From Phocaeicola abscessus CCUG 55929 (lineage in GTDB: Bacteria; Bacteroidota; Bacteroidia; Bacteroidales; Bacteroidaceae): a stretch of DNA of 64,000 nucleotides. The position numbers and the translations under genes were made by a program. Below are positions 1-8,636 of this stretch, piece by piece. Positions within the stretch are counted from its first letter, which is position 1, and each line of letters opens with the position of its first letter. The stretch spans positions 62,999 through 126,998 of the forward strand of contig NZ_HE997183.1 of assembly GCF_000312445.1 (NCBI RefSeq), read 5' to 3'. The notes beneath the pieces were generated by a model. The model saw only the letters and a list, made by a program, of their open reading frames with translations. It did no database searches and was not told the origin of the DNA.

Positions 1-678
1 TTCGACGGAGATTCCAACGAAACCATCAAGAAAATGTATAAAAACATCCGCAAGTTCATAGCGGAGAAAAAAGAAACGACTCTCGACACCCGCGACATAT
101 TGACGATCAAAGGCCTGATCCGTCGCGGAGAAGCGCGTACAGCATGCACATACAACCAGATTCCGCTCCATCGGGTTCATTTCCTCGACCTGCCCTTCTA
201 TGAAACAGGAAAGATTGTCAAAAACCCCATCGGCAAAACCGACATCGAGATCGTCTTGAAGTTGATACGAACAGTCAAGCCTCATCAGATATTTGTCGCG
301 GGCGATTTGGCCGACCCGCACGGCACGCATAAGGTATGTACCGACGCTGTCTTGGCGGCAATCGACGTCGAAAAAGAGAACAAAGCCGAATGGCTGAAAG
401 ACTGTCGGATATGGATGTATCGCGGTGCCTGGGCGGAATGGGAAATCGAAAACATCGAGATGGCGGTGCCCTTGAGCCCGGAGGAACTTCGCGCCAAACG
501 AAACTCTATCCTCAAGCATCAGTCGCAAATGGAAAGCGCGCCTTTTCTGGGCAACGACGAACGTTTGTTCTGGCAACGCAGCGAAGACCGCAACCGCGGC
601 ACGGCCAACCTATACGACAAATTAGGACTTGCCTGCTACGAAGCGATGGAAGCTTTCGTAGAATACATTCCGCTGTAA
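1..678 (+). CDS. nagB: Glucosamine-6-phosphate deaminase with PIG-L/LmbE-type C-terminal domain (5' end outside window)
   Basis: The reading frame is open from base 1, so only the last 225 residues are visible. They contain a LmbE/PIG-L-like stretch (FVAGDLADPHGTHKVC) and a helical tail. Bacteroidetes commonly carry a long NagB homologue (about 650 residues) with an N-terminal sugar-phosphate isomerase domain and this type of C-terminal deacetylase-like domain, and the fit is to that C-terminal part. The expected role would be conversion of glucosamine-6-phosphate to fructose-6-phosphate in the cytoplasm. The context supports amino-sugar use: a nagA remnant, a sialidase and a mannosidase follow within 8 kb. 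The NagB half itself cannot be seen, so a stand-alone PIG-L deacetylase remains possible. Confidence 0.65.
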   Translation, partial: FDGDSNETIKKMYKNIRKFIAEKKETTLDTRDILTIKGLIRRGEARTACTYNQIPLHRVHFLDLPFYETGKIVKNPIGKTDIEIVLKLIRTVKPHQIFVAGDLADPHGTHKVCTDAVLAAIDVEKENKAEWLKDCRIWMYRGAWAEWEIENIEMAVPLSPEELRAKRNSILKHQSQMESAPFLGNDERLFWQRSEDRNRGTANLYDKLGLACYEAMEAFVEYIPL

Positions 679-807
679 GCAGAAGATGATATAATCCGAG
701 TGGCTGCGTCGAAACGTTCGTTTTTAGCGCAGCTACTTGGATTTCCCCCCTCTTCAGGCACTTTGGCAACAGCTCCTCTTCAAATCACAAATATAAAGCG
801 AAATGCA

Positions 808-1791
808 TCAACTGTTCATCGTTACGGAACCCGCTTTCCTCTTCTCTTTTCTCCGCTTATCCCACAGCTCGATGCTGTTGACAATGTTCTGCCAGAGGAT
901 ATAACATCCCGGTCCGACGGACGATAAGGGATGCAGGTAAGTATATGCGATCCAAATGGCAAAAGCAGTATTCTTCTGTCCCAAGGCCTGTCCTGCATCG
1001 ATGGCAGCGCCGTACTTGGAACCTATCGCCCTGCCGCAAACGAATTGGATGATGCACAGAACCAGTCCGGCAGAGGCGAGCAAGAGCAAGAAAGACAACG
1101 CGGCATCGGCATGGAAGATATGCTTGACGGTGGTCCCCGTTACAATGGCCAGCGAACAGGCCCATAAATAAAACGACAGATCTTTCACACTGATTATCAG
1201 TCGATGGAAACGATGCGCATAATGCTTCACGAAATAAGCCAACGCCATCGGGGCGACCAAAACGACGCATACCTTGTATAAAATGAGGACGAACGAGCGA
1301 AAGAAGCCCATGCTCCAATCGGAATTTATCAACGGAAAGCAAATCGGTACCGATATCGCCGTCAGGAAATTCGAGATGAAGGTATACGTAGTCATCGACG
1401 TCAGATTCCCACCCAATTTTTCCGTCACCACGGCGGCTGCGGCGGCGCACGGCCCAATCACGCAGGTAAGAACGCTCTCCACCAAGACCAAATTGTCCCC
1501 ACTCAACTCGCACCACAGGATCGTACCGACCAGTGCTGCGGAAAGTACTACCTGAAATGTCCCTATTCCAAGATGCCATCGTTCGGGGCGCATCTGTGCA
1601 AAATCCACCTTACAGAAAGTGACGAACAGAATGAGGAACATGAACCACGGAAAGATAAAATCGAATATGGAATCGAAATATCTTGCCAATCCGTCCAGAG
1701 AAGGTATATACGCAAACGGCAGGTAAAGAACGGTCCCCGCAAGCATCGCCAGGGGAAGCGCCCAATCTTTCAAAAAGCGGATAAGCGTCAT
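808..1791 (-). CDS. Bile acid:sodium symporter (BASS) family-like membrane transporter
   Basis: A 327-residue protein with about nine or ten hydrophobic segments. The segment GPCAAAAAVVTEKLGGNLTS and the late AGQALGQKNTAFAIW stretch fit the SBF/BASS fold, in which two inverted bundles of five helices form a secondary transporter. The substrate cannot be told from sequence; in gut bacteria such proteins may move organic acids or bile-acid-like anions. The frame is open 75 codons further upstream, but a TATTTTTG promoter element at 1814-1821 on this strand lies inside that extension, so the ATG at 1791 (MTLIRFLK) is preferred, giving a leader of about 15 nt. It diverges from the TonB-dependent receptor gene. 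Confidence 0.7.
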   Translation of the reverse strand: MTLIRFLKDWALPLAMLAGTVLYLPFAYIPSLDGLARYFDSIFDFIFPWFMFLILFVTFCKVDFAQMRPERWHLGIGTFQVVLSAALVGTILWCELSGDNLVLVESVLTCVIGPCAAAAAVVTEKLGGNLTSMTTYTFISNFLTAISVPICFPLINSDWSMGFFRSFVLILYKVCVVLVAPMALAYFVKHYAHRFHRLIISVKDLSFYLWACSLAIVTGTTVKHIFHADAALSFLLLLASAGLVLCIIQFVCGRAIGSKYGAAIDAGQALGQKNTAFAIWIAYTYLHPLSSVGPGCYILWQNIVNSIELWDKRRKEKRKAGSVTMNS

Positions 1792-1813
1792 AAACGAAAT
1801 GCTTTTTCGTCGA

Positions 1814-1821
1814 CAAAAATA
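1814..1821 (-). promoter_or_regulatory. Bacteroidetes -7 element for the BASS-like transporter
   Basis: Read on the minus strand this is TATTTTTG, matching the Bacteroidetes consensus TAnnTTTG. It lies 23 bp upstream of the ATG at 1791. No clear -33 element was assigned. Confidence 0.5.
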
Positions 1822-1842
1822 CTCAAATTCAAGAAATATAAC

Positions 1843-1850
1843 TACTTTTG
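1843..1850 (+). promoter_or_regulatory. Bacteroidetes -7 element for the TonB-dependent receptor
   Basis: TACTTTTG matches TAnnTTTG. Transcription would begin near 1857, which excludes the upstream ATG at 1799 and supports 1895 or 1913 as start. It sits back to back with the minus-strand element at 1814-1821, so both genes are driven from about 40 bp of shared DNA. Confidence 0.5.
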
Positions 1851-1894
1851 AGACCGTTTTGCGCCACGAACGAGCGCTTTTAACCGATAAAAAT

Positions 1895-3964
1895 ATGTAC
1901 AATTCAAATTCAATGGAACGTAGTCCTCTTCTGTTCAAGCATTTTTCTCGCAAGGGACATGCATTGTTCGCCTGTTTGGGTAAAGAGGTCAAGATCTGCG
2001 TACTGGCTGCTTGCACGTTGACTTATGCGAACGTCGACTGTATCAGTGCGCAAATCATGAAGGTCGATACGACCCAAACCTCTGCGCAAAGGGAACTTAC
2101 GTTAGAAGAGGTGGTAGTGACCGCCTCTCGTGCGCCGATAAGCGTCAGCCGGTCGGCCAGAATGGTAACTGTACTCGATCGCAACGATATCGCCGCTGCG
2201 CCTGTACAAAGTGTAAACGATCTGCTGAAATACGCCGTCGGGGTGGATGTCAGACAGCGAGGAGCCATCGGGGCTCAAACCGACATCAGTATCCGAGGTG
2301 GAACAAACGAACAGATCACCGTCCTGTTGAACGGTATCAACATCTGCGATCCGCAAACGGGACATAACACCTTCGAACTTCCCGTCGACCTCTGCGAAAT
2401 AGAACGCATTGAAATTCTTGAAGGACCGGCTGGACGCGTATACGGCACTTCCTCGTTAGTCGGTGCCATCAACATCGTCACCCGATTAGTCGATCGCAGC
2501 AGCGTCGACGTTCATATCCGAAGTGGTTCGTACGGTTATTTCTCAGCCGGCGGAAGAGCGAGTGCCGTTTCAGACAACTGGAACCATCAGCTTTCGGGGA
2601 GTTATGCGCGAAGCGACGGATACACCCGCTCGGCCGCCGGTCATCTCAACTCAGACTACAAAGGAGGTCGCGCTTTCTATCAGGGGCGGTACCGCGACGA
2701 GCAGGTCGGCGTGCGATGGCATGCAGGCTTCAGCGCCAAGCATTTCGGAGCGAATACCTTCTATAGTCCCAAATTCGATGATCAGTTCGAACATGTAGCC
2801 AAAATTTTCACCGCCGTTCAGGCGGAAACGAAAGGTAGCCTCCACTTTCGCCCTTCGATTTATTGGAACCGATATTACGATCGTTTCGAATTGATTCGCG
2901 GCAGCGAGGAACAGGTCCAATTCAACTACAATCGCACGGACGTCTTCGGCCTGAACCTAAACAGTTATTTCGATTGGGCAGGCGGCCGAACAGCCTTTGG
3001 CGGAGAATTTCGCAACGAGGATATCCTCAGCGCCAACCTGGGCGAGCCACTGAACACTCCCCGCCGTATCCACGGCACCAATCGCGATTACACGCGAGGA
3101 ATCAACCGGAGCCATTTAAGCGTAAACTTGGAACACAACTTCATTTGGAATCGCTTCACGCTCTCCGCCGGCGTCATCGTTCTGAAAAATACATGGAACG
3201 GAATGAACTTCCGATTTTACCCGGGAGTGGACGCCAGCTACCGCCTTAGCGGAAACCTGAGCGCATATGCCTCGTACAACACCTCGTTGCGAATGCCTTC
3301 GTTCACCGAACTGTATTACTCGCTGAAAGGATACAAGCCCAACAAATACCTTCAACCCGAAGAGCTGAGCGCATGGGAAGGCGGCCTCCGTTATCTCGTT
3401 TCCGGTATCGAAGCCAAGGCAAGCGTTTATCGCCACTACGGGAAGAACAAGATCGACTGGATCAAGGACACGTCAGAAGGTGCGAATGCCGAATGGCGAT
3501 CCGTCAACCATACGAAAGTCCGCGCGTTAGGTGCGGAGGTAAGCGCACATCTCCGTTTTCGGGAGTTATTGCCGGAACAGCGTCTGTTGACCGGCTTGCG
3601 ACTGGCTTACGCCTATATCCATCAGGACAAGATGTTGGAGGAGCATCTGCAGTCGTACTATGCGCTGGAATATTTGCAGCATCAATTCGTAAGCGAACTG
3701 AAATTGCACTTGGCCGGTCGGTTGAACTTAGGCGTCTCCTACCGTTACCAAGATCGCATCGGCAGTTACACAGACGTGCAGGGAGCTTCGCATCGCCTGT
3801 CGCCGTACTCCTTGGTCGATGCGCGCCTGTCGTGGGATGCCTCTCGCTACACGCTGCATGTGGAAGGCAACAATCTATTCGATAAAACTTATTACGATTA
3901 CGGAGATGTTCCACAGCCCGGCATCTGGATCATGGCCGGCGGGAGCATTCATCTCAATTTCTAA
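1895..3964 (+). CDS. TonB-dependent outer-membrane receptor (BtuB/siderophore-receptor type)
   Basis: The protein has about 689 residues. A hydrophobic export segment (VKICVLAACTLTYANV) is followed by a TonB-box-like stretch ELTLEEVVVTASR, a plug domain (QSVNDLLKYAVGVDVRQRG, then ISIRGGTNEQITVLLNGI) and a 22-strand-type barrel ending in aromatic IHLNF. It lacks the SusC N-terminal carboxypeptidase-like domain, so it resembles BtuB/FepA receptors for cobalamin or iron chelates more than glycan importers; the ligand is unknown. The start at 1895 is placed by the promoter at 1843-1850; 1913 is an alternative. No SusD or transport partners are next to it. Within 6 bp of its stop begins a fragment of an unrelated gene. 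Confidence 0.85.
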   Translation: MYNSNSMERSPLLFKHFSRKGHALFACLGKEVKICVLAACTLTYANVDCISAQIMKVDTTQTSAQRELTLEEVVVTASRAPISVSRSARMVTVLDRNDIAAAPVQSVNDLLKYAVGVDVRQRGAIGAQTDISIRGGTNEQITVLLNGINICDPQTGHNTFELPVDLCEIERIEILEGPAGRVYGTSSLVGAINIVTRLVDRSSVDVHIRSGSYGYFSAGGRASAVSDNWNHQLSGSYARSDGYTRSAAGHLNSDYKGGRAFYQGRYRDEQVGVRWHAGFSAKHFGANTFYSPKFDDQFEHVAKIFTAVQAETKGSLHFRPSIYWNRYYDRFELIRGSEEQVQFNYNRTDVFGLNLNSYFDWAGGRTAFGGEFRNEDILSANLGEPLNTPRRIHGTNRDYTRGINRSHLSVNLEHNFIWNRFTLSAGVIVLKNTWNGMNFRFYPGVDASYRLSGNLSAYASYNTSLRMPSFTELYYSLKGYKPNKYLQPEELSAWEGGLRYLVSGIEAKASVYRHYGKNKIDWIKDTSEGANAEWRSVNHTKVRALGAEVSAHLRFRELLPEQRLLTGLRLAYAYIHQDKMLEEHLQSYYALEYLQHQFVSELKLHLAGRLNLGVSYRYQDRIGSYTDVQGASHRLSPYSLVDARLSWDASRYTLHVEGNNLFDKTYYDYGDVPQPGIWIMAGGSIHLNF

Positions 3965-3966
3965 CC

Positions 3967-4167
3967 GGTCGCTTCGAGCGACTGATCGCAGGCATTCAGG
4001 ATTACGAGAAAATACGTATCCTGCGCGACGAATTTACCAAGAGAGGAAACAAATCGGCCTTGCGAAAAATAGAAAATGCGCTGAAACCGATGGACGAACT
4101 GAAACTGAACGTCGTACCGGCTTCGACCGACGTCGACAGGGTAAAGAAAGTATTGAACCAGTTCTAA
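3967..4167 (+). pseudogene. 3' remnant of a DUF4091-type glycoside hydrolase-like gene
   Basis: One frame from about 3967 to the TAA at 4165-4167 encodes a conserved-looking tail, RFERLIAGIQDYEKIRILR followed by a basic helix (KRGNKSALRKIENALKPMDE). This pattern is typical, from memory, of the C-terminal end of secreted Bacteroidetes DUF4091 proteins. There is no start codon, signal peptide or upstream part; the frame begins directly after the TonB receptor stop. I infer that the rest was deleted. A family search with the 66 residues would settle the assignment. Confidence 0.6.
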
Positions 4168-4177
4168 TCCATCGTCG

Positions 4178-4214
4178 ATGAGGCGCAGGGCGGCATAGCC
4201 TCCCTGCGCCTCAT
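4178..4214 (+). terminator. Strong 13-bp hairpin after the DUF4091 remnant
   Basis: Bases 4178-4190 (ATGAGGCGCAGGG) pair perfectly with 4202-4214, with an 11-nt loop. There is no long T run, but the position 11 bp after the remnant's stop codon suggests that it was, or still is, the transcription terminator of the plus-strand genes. Confidence 0.6.
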
Positions 4215-4241
4215 TATCGATAACAGCGCCACCTTTCAGCG

Positions 4242-4329
4242 AAAACTCAGTATCTTTCGCGAAAAAGATTAGGATCTTTTGAAAGAAAGATTAGTGTCTT
4301 TTGACTGAAAGATTAGTATCTTTTTGAAG
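4242..4329. repeat. Tandem 22-bp repeat, three good copies plus one degenerate
   Basis: Units start at 4264, 4286 and 4308, exactly 22 bp apart, with core AAAGATTAGTATCTTTT; a weaker copy starts at 4242. Each core is a dyad (AAAGAT and ATCTTT around TAGT). The array lies between two gene remnants facing each other, and its DNA supplies the stop codon that ends the nagA remnant. Confidence 0.8.
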
Positions 4330-4438
4330 AGAGCTCAGGTCGTCGCCCGCATATCGTCACCAAGCCGTTCTTTATCCATCCCTGCGGCGTGAGAACGGTA
4401 CCGTTGACAATTTGAGTAACCTGCCTGGCGCCACTCAT
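4313..4438 (-). pseudogene. nagA: 5' remnant of N-acetylglucosamine-6-phosphate deacetylase (nagA)
   Basis: The ATG at 4438 overlaps the TGA stop of the GH92 gene (ATGA). The frame reads TQIVNGTVLTPQGWIKNG and then VTICG, which matches the start of Bacteroidetes NagA proteins (pattern TQI-NG--LTPQGW---G-V-I). After about 36 codons it runs into the 22-bp repeat and stops at 4313-4315. A full NagA has about 380-390 residues, so this is a truncated head with no catalytic part. The translational overlap implies that the ancestral operon was sialidase, GH92 mannosidase, nagA. The identification rests on about 30 residues recognised by eye. Confidence 0.65.
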
Positions 4439-6681
4439 TTCTTTAACGTTGAGGTGGTAACGAATACGATTTCTCCCGCATTGATCAACTCGTCGTGATC
4501 AATACGCAAATCGGTTGTCTTGCGCTTTCCCAGACGGATTTCCTTGATGTAGTCGCCGTCGCCGTCCTTGCGAATGACCAACTGTTCCTTATTCGCATAC
4601 TTGGGATCGAGCTTGATGGTAATCTCGTCGAACGTCGGAGTTGTCAGCGTATACTTAGCTACTCCGGGACAATCCGGATAAAAGCCCATCATGCTGAACA
4701 CGGCCCAAGCCGACATGGTTCCGGTATCGTCGTTGCCCGGTATGCCGTCGGGACGATCGGTAAAATATTTCTGCAAGAGCTCCTTGATCAGTTTCTGCGT
4801 CCTCCAACCTTCGCCGGCAAACTGACTGAACAGATAAGGATAAGCGATGTCCGGCTCGTTGGCAGGATCGTAATAACCTTTGTCGAATACCTGCTGCAAT
4901 TCGGCGATGAAACGGTTCGTTCCCATCAATTGCGCCAGGCCTTTGATATCGAACGGCACATAGAACGTATAATTCCACGCATTCCCCTCATGGAAACCCG
5001 GACTCGGGGCGAAATTCGCCCCTTCTTTCGGATCGAAGGGTTCGTAGAACTTCCCGTCTTCCGTAATCGGGCAGAGAGTGCCGACATCCTTCCGATAATA
5101 ATGCTTGTATCCCCTCGACCGCTTTCGGAACAGCTTCTCGTCTTCTTTCTTTTTCAGTTTCTTGGCAAAGTCGGCCAAGGCATTGTCTGCCACATAATAT
5201 TCCAGCGCACGGGAAACCGAATTGTCGTACCGGCTTCGCAGGGGAATATAGCCCTTCGAGATGTAGTCATCGATGTCGGGACGTAAGAGGTTATCCTTCC
5301 CCGGTGTCGTAGCCGACTTATACATACCTTTGTAGGCCCGATCGACGTCGAAGCTCCTCAAGCCCTTCATCCACGTGTCGACGATGACCGGGATGGCCGG
5401 GTCACCCTCCATCGTATTGGTCTCTCTTCCGTACAATTCCCACTTGGGAAACCATCCCTGCTCTTTATACATGTCTACCATCGTGTGAACCATATCCAAC
5501 TGCCGATCAGGAAAGAGAATGGTCATCAGTTGATGCACGTTCCGATACGTATCCCACAGCGAAAACACGGTGTACCGATTCCGATGGGTCGTCAATATCT
5601 TGTCTCCTTCCATCTGTGGGTATTGTCCGCTCACATCCTGCAGGATGTTGGGATGCAGCAAGGTATGATACAAGGCCGTATAAAAGATTCGTTTCTGTTC
5701 TTCCGTACCTCCTTTGATCCGTATCCGGGCGAGGTCGTCATTCCAACGCTTTCTGGCCTCGGCACGCAGTTTATCAAACGTGGTTCCGAAAGGCTGTTCC
5801 TTTTCCAGGTTCAGCCGTGCATTATCGGTACTGACAAAAGAAACGCCCATACTTACCTCTATCGTCTCTCCTTCCTGCATATCGAAAGTAAAAAATGCGC
5901 CTATGTCGTCACCGCTCAATTCTTTGGTGTATTTCCTGTACAACTTATATCGCCCGGCCGTATTGTCCCACTGAGCTTCCGCCCCCATCGGACGCATCTT
6001 CTTCCAGTATCCTCTTTCCGCGGGGACTTTGGTCAGTCGCATGACGAAATAAACAGGAAATACGGCCTCCGGATTGTAACAAAACGTTCCCAACAGTTTA
6101 GTCCCCTCTATTTCCCTGTCGTTCACGAAATGGACACTCGCTCCGCTCTCGTTGGTCAATCCCTCTCCCAGATTCAGCAGGATATGCCCCTTCCCTTTCG
6201 GAAAGATAAAGCGAACCATGCTTGTCCGAAGCGTAGCCGTAAGCTCGCACTTGACCCGATATTTCGTCAGCGTGGCGGTATAGTACCCGGGCGTCGATTG
6301 CTCCTCACCGTAGGTACTACCGTAATGACGATAATCCACATCCAAGCCACCTGTGGTCGCCATCAGCAGCAAAGATCCCAAATCCGGACAGCCGACACCG
6401 CTCAAATTCACATGCGAGAAACCCGTCAGGAATCGATTAGTATATTCGTAAGGCGTAGACCACCAACGGGAATCCTTATCGTATTTGTTCTGCAAGGAAT
6501 CTCCCATGACATTGAAGGGGGCGACAGACATCAGCCCCTGAGGACAGACCGCTCCGGGATGTGTCGCTCCGTAGTTGGTCGTTCCGATAAAAGGATTCAC
6601 ATAATCGACCGGATCCTTTTGTGCGAATGCCGTCAGCAAAGAGAGGGCGAAAAGCCCCCCTGACAATATCGAATATTTCAT
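4435..6681 (-). CDS. GH92 family alpha-mannosidase, secreted
   Basis: This 748-residue protein has a signal peptide (MKYSILSGGLFALSLLTAFA) and begins DPVDYVNPFIGTTNYGATHP, the hallmark of GH92 calcium-dependent exo-alpha-mannosidases. Further family features are FSHVNLSGVGCPDLGSLLLM, EGNAWNYTFYVPFD and the late GNDDTGTMSAW, which carries catalytic/metal-binding acidic residues. The enzyme would trim terminal mannose from N-glycans in the periplasm or at the surface. It starts 3 bp after the sialidase stop codon, so the two form one transcription unit for stripping sialylated host glycoproteins. The linkage specificity (usually alpha-1,2) is not determined. Confidence 0.93.
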   Translation of the reverse strand: MKYSILSGGLFALSLLTAFAQKDPVDYVNPFIGTTNYGATHPGAVCPQGLMSVAPFNVMGDSLQNKYDKDSRWWSTPYEYTNRFLTGFSHVNLSGVGCPDLGSLLLMATTGGLDVDYRHYGSTYGEEQSTPGYYTATLTKYRVKCELTATLRTSMVRFIFPKGKGHILLNLGEGLTNESGASVHFVNDREIEGTKLLGTFCYNPEAVFPVYFVMRLTKVPAERGYWKKMRPMGAEAQWDNTAGRYKLYRKYTKELSGDDIGAFFTFDMQEGETIEVSMGVSFVSTDNARLNLEKEQPFGTTFDKLRAEARKRWNDDLARIRIKGGTEEQKRIFYTALYHTLLHPNILQDVSGQYPQMEGDKILTTHRNRYTVFSLWDTYRNVHQLMTILFPDRQLDMVHTMVDMYKEQGWFPKWELYGRETNTMEGDPAIPVIVDTWMKGLRSFDVDRAYKGMYKSATTPGKDNLLRPDIDDYISKGYIPLRSRYDNSVSRALEYYVADNALADFAKKLKKKEDEKLFRKRSRGYKHYYRKDVGTLCPITEDGKFYEPFDPKEGANFAPSPGFHEGNAWNYTFYVPFDIKGLAQLMGTNRFIAELQQVFDKGYYDPANEPDIAYPYLFSQFAGEGWRTQKLIKELLQKYFTDRPDGIPGNDDTGTMSAWAVFSMMGFYPDCPGVAKYTLTTPTFDEITIKLDPKYANKEQLVIRKDGDGDYIKEIRLGKRKTTDLRIDHDELINAGEIVFVTTSTLKK

Positions 6682-6684
6682 CTT

Positions 6685-8319
6685 CTAATTTTTCTTTATA
6701 ATGTCTTTTAACTTGATAGCCTGAAAAACGATATGCGCCACGCTGCTTTCGTACAGAATGCCAACTGTCTCGCGATCGATCATGGTCAAACAGCTGTATC
6801 CCCATCCCGGCTCGGCATCCAACAGCAGCTGATTCTCCGTCGGCCAAGTCTCGCCGCCGTCTAAACTCGCCTTGATCGTCATATTCTTTCTCACCGTCGT
6901 ATCATTCGGATTAGAGAACAGCAAGATATCTTCATTCAACACATTATCGGCAGCTTTCACACGTAGCAGGCTCGCCATGCAAACCGGTTCCGGCAGTGCT
7001 TTTCTGGAAGAGGCATGCACCTTCCATGTCTTTCCCATATCTGCAGTCAGGGCGACAGCCCGACTGCCTCCTCGATTATCGCGCATATTCAGCATCAATG
7101 TCCCCGGAGCGATCTCAGCGACTTGAGCCTCGGTCGTATTCGTACGGGCCGGTGCGCTGATATGCCAACTTTTCCCATGATCTTTACTATAGATGATGCA
7201 CGCATGAGGCACCCGTTCCGAATCGATGAATTGGGCGGCGAAGACCAGAGTACCGTCCTCCATGGTAATTCCTCTACCCGGCCCCTGCAACAAGAAATAC
7301 CAGGACGGATCCTTTACCTGCGCGGTTACGTTGATCGGTTCCGACCATGTCAGCCCGTCGTCTTCGCTCTTTACCATCATCAACTGGCCGGTACGTCTCG
7401 CATCCATTCCCTGTTGCGAATTGAACCAGGCCCGTCGATTCCCCATGCCGTGGGTCCATACCGCGACGATCCAGATCGTTCCCGTACGCTGATCGACCAA
7501 AATAGCGGGATCTCCCACCCCGTTCTGCGCTTTCGGCAATCCTCCGTACTCGCCGAAGCTCATCGGGATGCGCATTTTTTCCCAAGTCCGACCGCCGTCC
7601 ACGCTCCGGCTGAGCCCTATTTCTATATATTCCTGCAAATCCGCGCTGCTGTCGTGCCGAACATCATAGACTCCCAACAGCGTACCTCTATTGCTCGTAA
7701 CGATGCCCGGAATACGGAAAGCGGCGACGCCCTCGTCGCCGGCATGCCGAACGCCGACTCCCAAATAATGGAAATCGACCTCATGGCATATTCGCAAGGG
7801 AGCAACTTCATGATCGATCTTCACTTCTTTCACGGAAGCCGAAACTTTCGATAAGATCGATGCCGACGGCTTCATCTGTAAACTCACCCAGAAGTAATTC
7901 ACTCCGGGATACAAGGCTTGATCGGCATGCAGCGTCACCTTGCGGGAGGGATGCCGGATCAATTCTGTCAATACCGAATAAGCAGGATGGGCTGTCAACG
8001 TCTTTCCTTCCGCAAACGCAGGGACGTAAGCCGTCGGTGCAAACAGGAATGAGCCGTTCCGTTCCGCGCCCTCCGTCCCGCCGTAATACAGTTTCACCGC
8101 CTCGATCTGGGATAGATCGACATCCCTTCCGAACTCTATCGAGAGCTCGTTCAATACGCTGCCGTGTACGGCGTTCAAACGGATTCGGAACAATTCGTTA
8201 TCCTGCCTCTCGATCAAGACGGGTATCTCGGTCTCCTGCACAGCAACGGTGTCCGACTGTGCTTTCATCGATAGAGGAATACCGAGCAGAAATAAAACAA
8301 CTGTCATTCTTATCTTCAT
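6685..8319 (-). CDS. nanH: Exo-alpha-sialidase (GH33 neuraminidase), secreted
   Basis: The protein has 544 residues. A signal peptide (MKIRMTVVLFLLGIPLSMKA) is followed by a beta-rich N-terminal domain of the kind found before Bacteroides sialidases (to about residue 170), then the six-bladed propeller with the FRIP motif (AFRIPGIV) and Asp boxes SVDGGRTW, SEDDGLTW, SKDHGKSW, TADMGKTW and SLDGGETW. It releases terminal sialic acid from host glycans. The frame is open 13 codons upstream, but the ATG at 8319 gives the normal signal peptide. It is the first gene of the pair with GH92. No nanA/nanE/transport genes are in the window. Confidence 0.95.
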   Translation of the reverse strand: MKIRMTVVLFLLGIPLSMKAQSDTVAVQETEIPVLIERQDNELFRIRLNAVHGSVLNELSIEFGRDVDLSQIEAVKLYYGGTEGAERNGSFLFAPTAYVPAFAEGKTLTAHPAYSVLTELIRHPSRKVTLHADQALYPGVNYFWVSLQMKPSASILSKVSASVKEVKIDHEVAPLRICHEVDFHYLGVGVRHAGDEGVAAFRIPGIVTSNRGTLLGVYDVRHDSSADLQEYIEIGLSRSVDGGRTWEKMRIPMSFGEYGGLPKAQNGVGDPAILVDQRTGTIWIVAVWTHGMGNRRAWFNSQQGMDARRTGQLMMVKSEDDGLTWSEPINVTAQVKDPSWYFLLQGPGRGITMEDGTLVFAAQFIDSERVPHACIIYSKDHGKSWHISAPARTNTTEAQVAEIAPGTLMLNMRDNRGGSRAVALTADMGKTWKVHASSRKALPEPVCMASLLRVKAADNVLNEDILLFSNPNDTTVRKNMTIKASLDGGETWPTENQLLLDAEPGWGYSCLTMIDRETVGILYESSVAHIVFQAIKLKDIIKKN

Positions 8320-8369
8320 GGCAATCAATTTATGTGATGCATGGCGTAAATTTAGCATATTCCATAAGA

Positions 8370-8402
8370 AAATGCTAATTATTTATTAGATAATTAGCAT
8401 TT
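8370..8402 (-). terminator. Terminator hairpin of tRNA-Arg(CCG)
   Basis: Bases 8370-8382 and 8390-8402 form a perfect 13-bp stem (AAATGCTAATTAT) with a 7-nt loop, followed on the minus strand by TTTTCTT. It begins 6 bp past the 3' end of the tRNA. Confidence 0.7.
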
Positions 8403-8408
8403 CGATTG

Positions 8409-8480
8409 TACACCCGAAGGGAATCGAACCCTTATCGTCGGAACCGGAATCCGATATTCTATCCATTGAACTACGGGTGC
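8409..8480 (-). tRNA. tRNA-Arg (anticodon CCG)
   Basis: On the minus strand GCACCCG pairs with CGGGTGT (one G-T at the end). The anticodon stem TCGGA/TCCGA holds the loop TTCCGGT with anticodon CCG, and the T arm is AAGGG-TTCGATT-CCCTT. The discriminator is A, and CCA is not encoded. Confidence 0.95.
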
Positions 8481-8493
8481 CTGATTTTCCGGG

Positions 8494-8501
8494 CAAAAGT
8501 A
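8494..8501 (-). promoter_or_regulatory. -7 element for tRNA-Arg(CCG)
   Basis: TACTTTTG on the minus strand, 13 bp upstream of the tRNA 5' end, matches TAnnTTTG. Confidence 0.5.
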
Positions 8502-8636
8502 CGAAATATATTTCCTACTACCTAATATTTCCTCGATTTTTCGAAACCACATGATATTTTGATAAGTTTTTCGGAAAACAACTTGCAAAATGTTTTATTT
8601 CTCACTCATTTGGCATACATTATTATAAATAATTCG

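Noticed and set aside
1799-1894. Upstream extension of the TonB receptor frame
   Set aside because: The promoter element at 1843-1850 lies inside it, and the residues are not signal-peptide-like.
2011-2367. 118-codon frame inside the TonB receptor
   Set aside because: Alternative-frame shadow of a well supported outer-membrane protein.
4495-5286. Long plus-strand open frame within GH92
   Set aside because: It is antisense to a clearly coding enzyme; its composition and lack of motifs mark it as a shadow.
5485-6663. 392-codon plus-strand open frame opposite GH92
   Set aside because: It lies fully within the GH92 gene on the other strand, has no recognisable domain and is rich in unlikely Arg/His runs.
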